From an uncultured Candidatus Saccharibacteria bacterium (GTDB lineage: Bacteria; Patescibacteriota; Saccharimonadia; Saccharimonadales; Saccharimonadaceae), in the NCBI GenBank assembly GCA_938042055.1, contig CALIRX010000031.1, positions 1-6,668 on the forward strand: a DNA stretch of 6,668 nucleotides. The letters run 5' to 3'. A program made the translations under genes and the position numbers. Under the pieces are notes generated by a model. It was not told where the DNA came from. It made no database searches and saw nothing but the letters and a program-made list of their open reading frames with translations. Positions within the stretch are counted from its first letter, which is position 1, and the number at the start of each line of letters is the position of its first letter. This document shows positions 6,478 through 6,668 of this stretch, one piece after another.

Positions 6478-6484
6478 CCTCCTT
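6478..6484 (-). promoter_or_regulatory. Shine-Dalgarno of nrdA with unusually short spacing
   Basis: AAGGAGG lies only 4 bases before the GTG start of nrdA. Between them an ATG overlaps the GTG (ATGTGA) and would give a start-stop unit. No other in-frame start is available before residue 128, so the GTG is well supported despite the spacing. Confidence 0.75.
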
Positions 6485-6497
6485 AATTTCCCCTCTT

Positions 6498-6531
6498 AAA
6501 AACAAACCACCAGCACCTCATCTGGTGGCTT
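6498..6531 (-). terminator. Intrinsic terminator in the nrdA leader (probable attenuator)
   Basis: On the minus strand a 10-bp stem AAGCCACCAG / CTGGTGGTTT (one G-U pair), with the 8-base loop ATGAGGTG, is followed by G and TTTTT. The plus strand lacks a T-run after the stem, so it acts toward nrdA. It lies between the best nrdA promoter (6623-6594) and the nrdA ribosome site, so nrdA transcripts must read through it. The alternative is that it ends a gene beyond the right edge, but a likely outward-facing promoter there argues against this. Confidence 0.7.
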
Positions 6532-6568
6532 ATCTTCGTAGCTTGTGTTTTTGTTTATTTATGGGCTC

Positions 6569-6584
6569 GCTATATATATAGCGT
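6569..6584. promoter_or_regulatory. NrdR-like box, downstream member of the nrdA pair
   Basis: GCTATATATATAGCGT matches about 10 of 14 constrained positions of ACACWATATNTNGTGT. It overlaps a perfect 16-bp palindrome, CGCTATATATATAGCG (6568-6583). It is 16 bp from the box at 6601-6616, so the two lie about three helical turns apart centre to centre, as is usual for NrdR pairs. It lies just downstream of the predicted transcription start. Confidence 0.75.
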
Positions 6585-6593
6585 ACAATAATA

Positions 6594-6623
6594 ACTATAG
6601 CCGCTATATCTAGTGTTTTGCAA
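6594..6623 (-). promoter_or_regulatory. nrdA promoter
   Basis: TTGCAA (6623-6618), an 18-bp spacer, and TATAGT (6599-6594), with a predicted start near 6587. This gives a leader of about 114 bases before the GTG of nrdA. The spacer contains an NrdR-like box and a second follows the start point, the layout expected for repression when dATP is plentiful. Apart from the boxes and the terminator hairpin, the A/T-rich leader shows nothing else clear. Confidence 0.65.
6601..6616. promoter_or_regulatory. NrdR-like box in the nrdA promoter spacer
   Basis: CCGCTATATCTAGTGT matches about 12 of 14 constrained positions of the NrdR consensus ACACWATATNTNGTGT. It sits between the -35 and -10 of the nrdA promoter. 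Its core CTATATCTAG recurs in the CxxC-pyrG promoter at 2657-2666. Confidence 0.85.
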
Positions 6624-6652
6624 GCTATTTAGTAAAAATTACAACCTATTTT

Positions 6653-6661
6653 TGCTATAAT
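6653..6661 (+). promoter_or_regulatory. Possible divergent promoter leading out of the window
   Basis: TGCTATAAT is a perfect extended -10 on the plus strand, with a predicted start at about the right edge. No good -35 is seen at the right distance, which an extended -10 can tolerate. It would drive a gene beyond the window, back to back with nrdA and near the NrdR boxes. Confidence 0.4.
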
Positions 6662-6668
6662 CAGATAC

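Noticed and set aside
6483..6521. 12-codon leader peptide MRCWWFVFKRGN with two adjacent Trp codons
   Set aside because: It is made of the terminator loop and 3' stem itself, has no ribosome site, and Trp control of RNR makes no sense; the TGG TGG comes from the stem.
1..6668. UGA recoding, CRISPR arrays, insertion sequences, tRNA or rRNA genes
   Set aside because: No in-frame UGA in the coding regions, no regular direct repeats, no transposase or inverted ends, and no tRNA/rRNA-like sequence was seen.

Overview
This window is a compact, single-direction piece of chromosome (every gene is on the minus strand, so the sequence reads right to left). It suggests a small-genome bacterium of the Patescibacteria/CPR type, most likely Saccharibacteria (TM7). 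The reasons are very short gene gaps, promoters whose -35 boxes lie inside the last codons of the gene before, the style of the CTP synthase and RNR sequences, and a nucleotide gene set reduced to CTP and dNTP steps. None of the genes has an in-frame UGA, which argues against the UGA=Gly code of SR1/Gracilibacteria. The phylum assignment is an inference.

Layout in the direction of transcription. Positions 6668-6474 are a regulatory region with a likely divergent promoter pointing out of the window, a promoter for nrdA with two NrdR-like operators, and a leader containing an intrinsic-terminator hairpin. Next is an operon of nrdA (6473-4071), nrdB (4057-3080) and a small FMN split-barrel protein of the PNPOx family (3065-2670). 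A second promoter with two NrdR-like operators in the same arrangement follows (2677-2622). It drives a 57-residue protein ending in Cys-Asp-Gly-Cys-Glu (2612-2439) and pyrG (2437-854), separated by one base. A third promoter (865-837) drives a 52-residue unknown protein (800-642). The 5' third of argS (596 to the window edge) comes last.

How the genes fit together. PyrG makes CTP from UTP, NrdAB reduces ribonucleotides to deoxyribonucleotides, and both transcription units appear to carry paired NrdR boxes, so they look like one dNTP regulon. NrdB has Phe at the position of the radical Tyr and Glu as first metal ligand, which places it with class Ic (Chlamydia-type Mn/Fe) subunits.

The most striking point is that NrdA has all active-site residues but no cysteine pair in its C-terminal tail, the element that normally re-reduces the active site. 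The 57-residue protein in the apparently co-regulated unit is a helix, a flexible linker and a C-terminal CxxC-E, which looks like such a tail. A split NrdA whose redox tail is supplied in trans is a hypothesis, but it can be tested.
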